This document shows, piece by piece, positions 13,425 to 13,918 of a stretch of 13,918 bases of DNA. The position numbers were made by a program, and so were the translations under genes. The stretch's first letter is position 1; the number at the start of each line of letters is the position of its first letter. Below the pieces are notes generated by a model, which was given only the letters and a program-made list of their open reading frames with translations, was not told the DNA's origin and did not search any database. This DNA comes from Aquificota bacterium (lineage in GTDB: Bacteria; Aquificota; Aquificia; Aquificales; QOAS01). Where the stretch lies: positions 1 to 13,918 of the forward strand of contig JALSNH010000107.1 of NCBI GenBank assembly GCA_026987085.1. The letters are read 5' to 3'.

Positions 13425-13451
13425 AAACCTTCTGCTTTAGGGGGGGAAGTG

Positions 13452-13918
13452 TTATTTCGGAAGGTTCATTTTTTCCCTTACCTCTTCCATAGTGGTCTTT
13501 GCAACTTCCCTTGCCCTTTTGGAACCTTCTTCAAAGATATCCCAAAGTTCACCTTTGTTGGATTCGTAATAGTTTCTCCTCTCCCTAATAGGTTCCAAAA
13601 AGGTGTTAATCTCCTCCGCAAGGAGCCTTTTACATTGAACACACCCTATACGGGCGGTCCTACAATCTTCCTCAACCATTTTGAGGGTTTGGTCATCTGC
13701 AAACAATTTATGGAGCGTAAACACCGGACAGACCTCCGGACGGCCGGGGTCGGTTTTTCTTACCCTTTGGGGGTCGGTTATCATTCTTCTCACCTTCTCT
13801 TCCACTTCCTTGGCCGAGTCGCTCAAATAAATCGCGTTGTTGTAGGATTTGGACATCTTTCTGCCATCGATACCTACCACCTTCGGTGTTTCGGTTAAAA
13901 GTGCCTGCGGTTCGGGGA
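13452..13918 (-). CDS. trpS: Tryptophanyl-tRNA synthetase, C-terminal part (5' end outside window)
   Basis: TrpRS is a class I synthetase charging tRNA-Trp in the cytoplasm. About 155 C-terminal residues are visible and the frame is open through the right edge (…PEPQALLTETPKVVGIDG), so the true start lies beyond 13918; the GTG at 13880 is internal. The KMSKS signature of the ATP site (GRKMSKSYNN) is intact, followed by TDPQRVRKTDPGRPEVCP. Four cysteines in a C-x21-C-x6-C-x2-C layout (codons at 13728, 13662, 13641 and 13632) resemble the [4Fe-4S] site described in Thermotoga maritima TrpRS (C-x22-C-x6-C-x2-C). Higher GC than the R-M genes suggests it is resident chromosomal sequence. No intrinsic terminator with a U-run follows. 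Confidence 0.93.
   Translation of the reverse strand, partial: PEPQALLTETPKVVGIDGRKMSKSYNNAIYLSDSAKEVEEKVRRMITDPQRVRKTDPGRPEVCPVFTLHKLFADDQTLKMVEEDCRTARIGCVQCKRLLAEEINTFLEPIRERRNYYESNKGELWDIFEEGSKRAREVAKTTMEEVREKMNLPK

Larger units (their letters stand above)
12867..13451. other. AT-rich intergenic region between the R-M operon and trpS
   Basis: No convincing gene is present. It holds two adjoining palindromes (13028-13062), a plus-strand promoter (13101-13129), an 11-bp palindrome ACATT-A-AATGT (13148-13158) and a hairpin next to the trpS end (13398-13424). A Lys-rich 20-codon plus-strand reading frame (13292-13354) starts MDPKDKKK but lacks a good ribosome site and is probably not a gene. 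A weak minus-strand TTGAAA-N16-TATTTT near 12920-12950 could serve the methyltransferase. Confidence 0.5.

Noticed and set aside
13426..13465. AACCTTC/GAAGGTT inverted pair spanning the trpS stop as a terminator
   Set aside because: The arms are 26 nt apart, part lies in the coding sequence and no U-run follows.

Overview
The window looks like a defence-rich stretch of a thermophilic bacterium's chromosome. The proteins are rich in Lys, Glu and Ile, promoters are bacterial (TTGACA/TATAAT type), genes are tightly overlapped, and the tryptophanyl-tRNA synthetase carries an Fe-S-type Cys motif. An Aquificota-like or similar deep-branching thermophile is my guess; nothing here proves the genus.

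Left two thirds (1-9202, minus strand): one compact type III-A CRISPR-Cas operon, read right to left: csm1 (cas10), csm2, csm3, a MntA-type nucleotidyltransferase, a HepT-type HEPN toxin, csm4, two tandem paralogous Uma2/DUF820-like putative nucleases, csx1 (CARF-HEPN RNase), then csm5, which runs off the left edge. Most junctions overlap or are a few bases apart, and most genes have a strong AGGAGG-type ribosome site about 7 nt before the ATG. Csm1 keeps both its HD nuclease residues and the GGDD cyclase motif, so it should make cyclic oligoadenylate, the expected activator of Csx1. The four extra genes (mntA, hepT and the two Uma2-like genes) are the unusual part. They place a toxin-antitoxin pair and two putative nucleases under the same expression as the interference complex. 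No cas6, cas1, cas2 or ring nuclease is visible.

Middle (9203-10405): a divergent noncoding region. A good plus-strand promoter (TTGACT-N17-TATATA, 9642-9670) drives a leader with two back-to-back hairpins (9696-9781). It then reads into a very short CRISPR array (9853-10037: two repeats, two spacers and a degenerate terminal repeat). The array reads rightward, away from the cas operon. After it comes about 370 bases without a gene, holding an 85-91 bp inverted-repeat unit that may be a small mobile-element remnant.

Right (10406-12866, minus strand): a type II restriction-modification pair, an N6-adenine methyltransferase (NPPY) followed by an overlapping PD-(D/E)XK endonuclease. It is much more AT-rich than its neighbours and was probably acquired by transfer. 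Next (12867-13451) is an AT-rich intergenic region with strong palindromes and an orphan plus-strand promoter. Last is the 3' part of trpS (13452-13918, minus strand, cut by the right edge).
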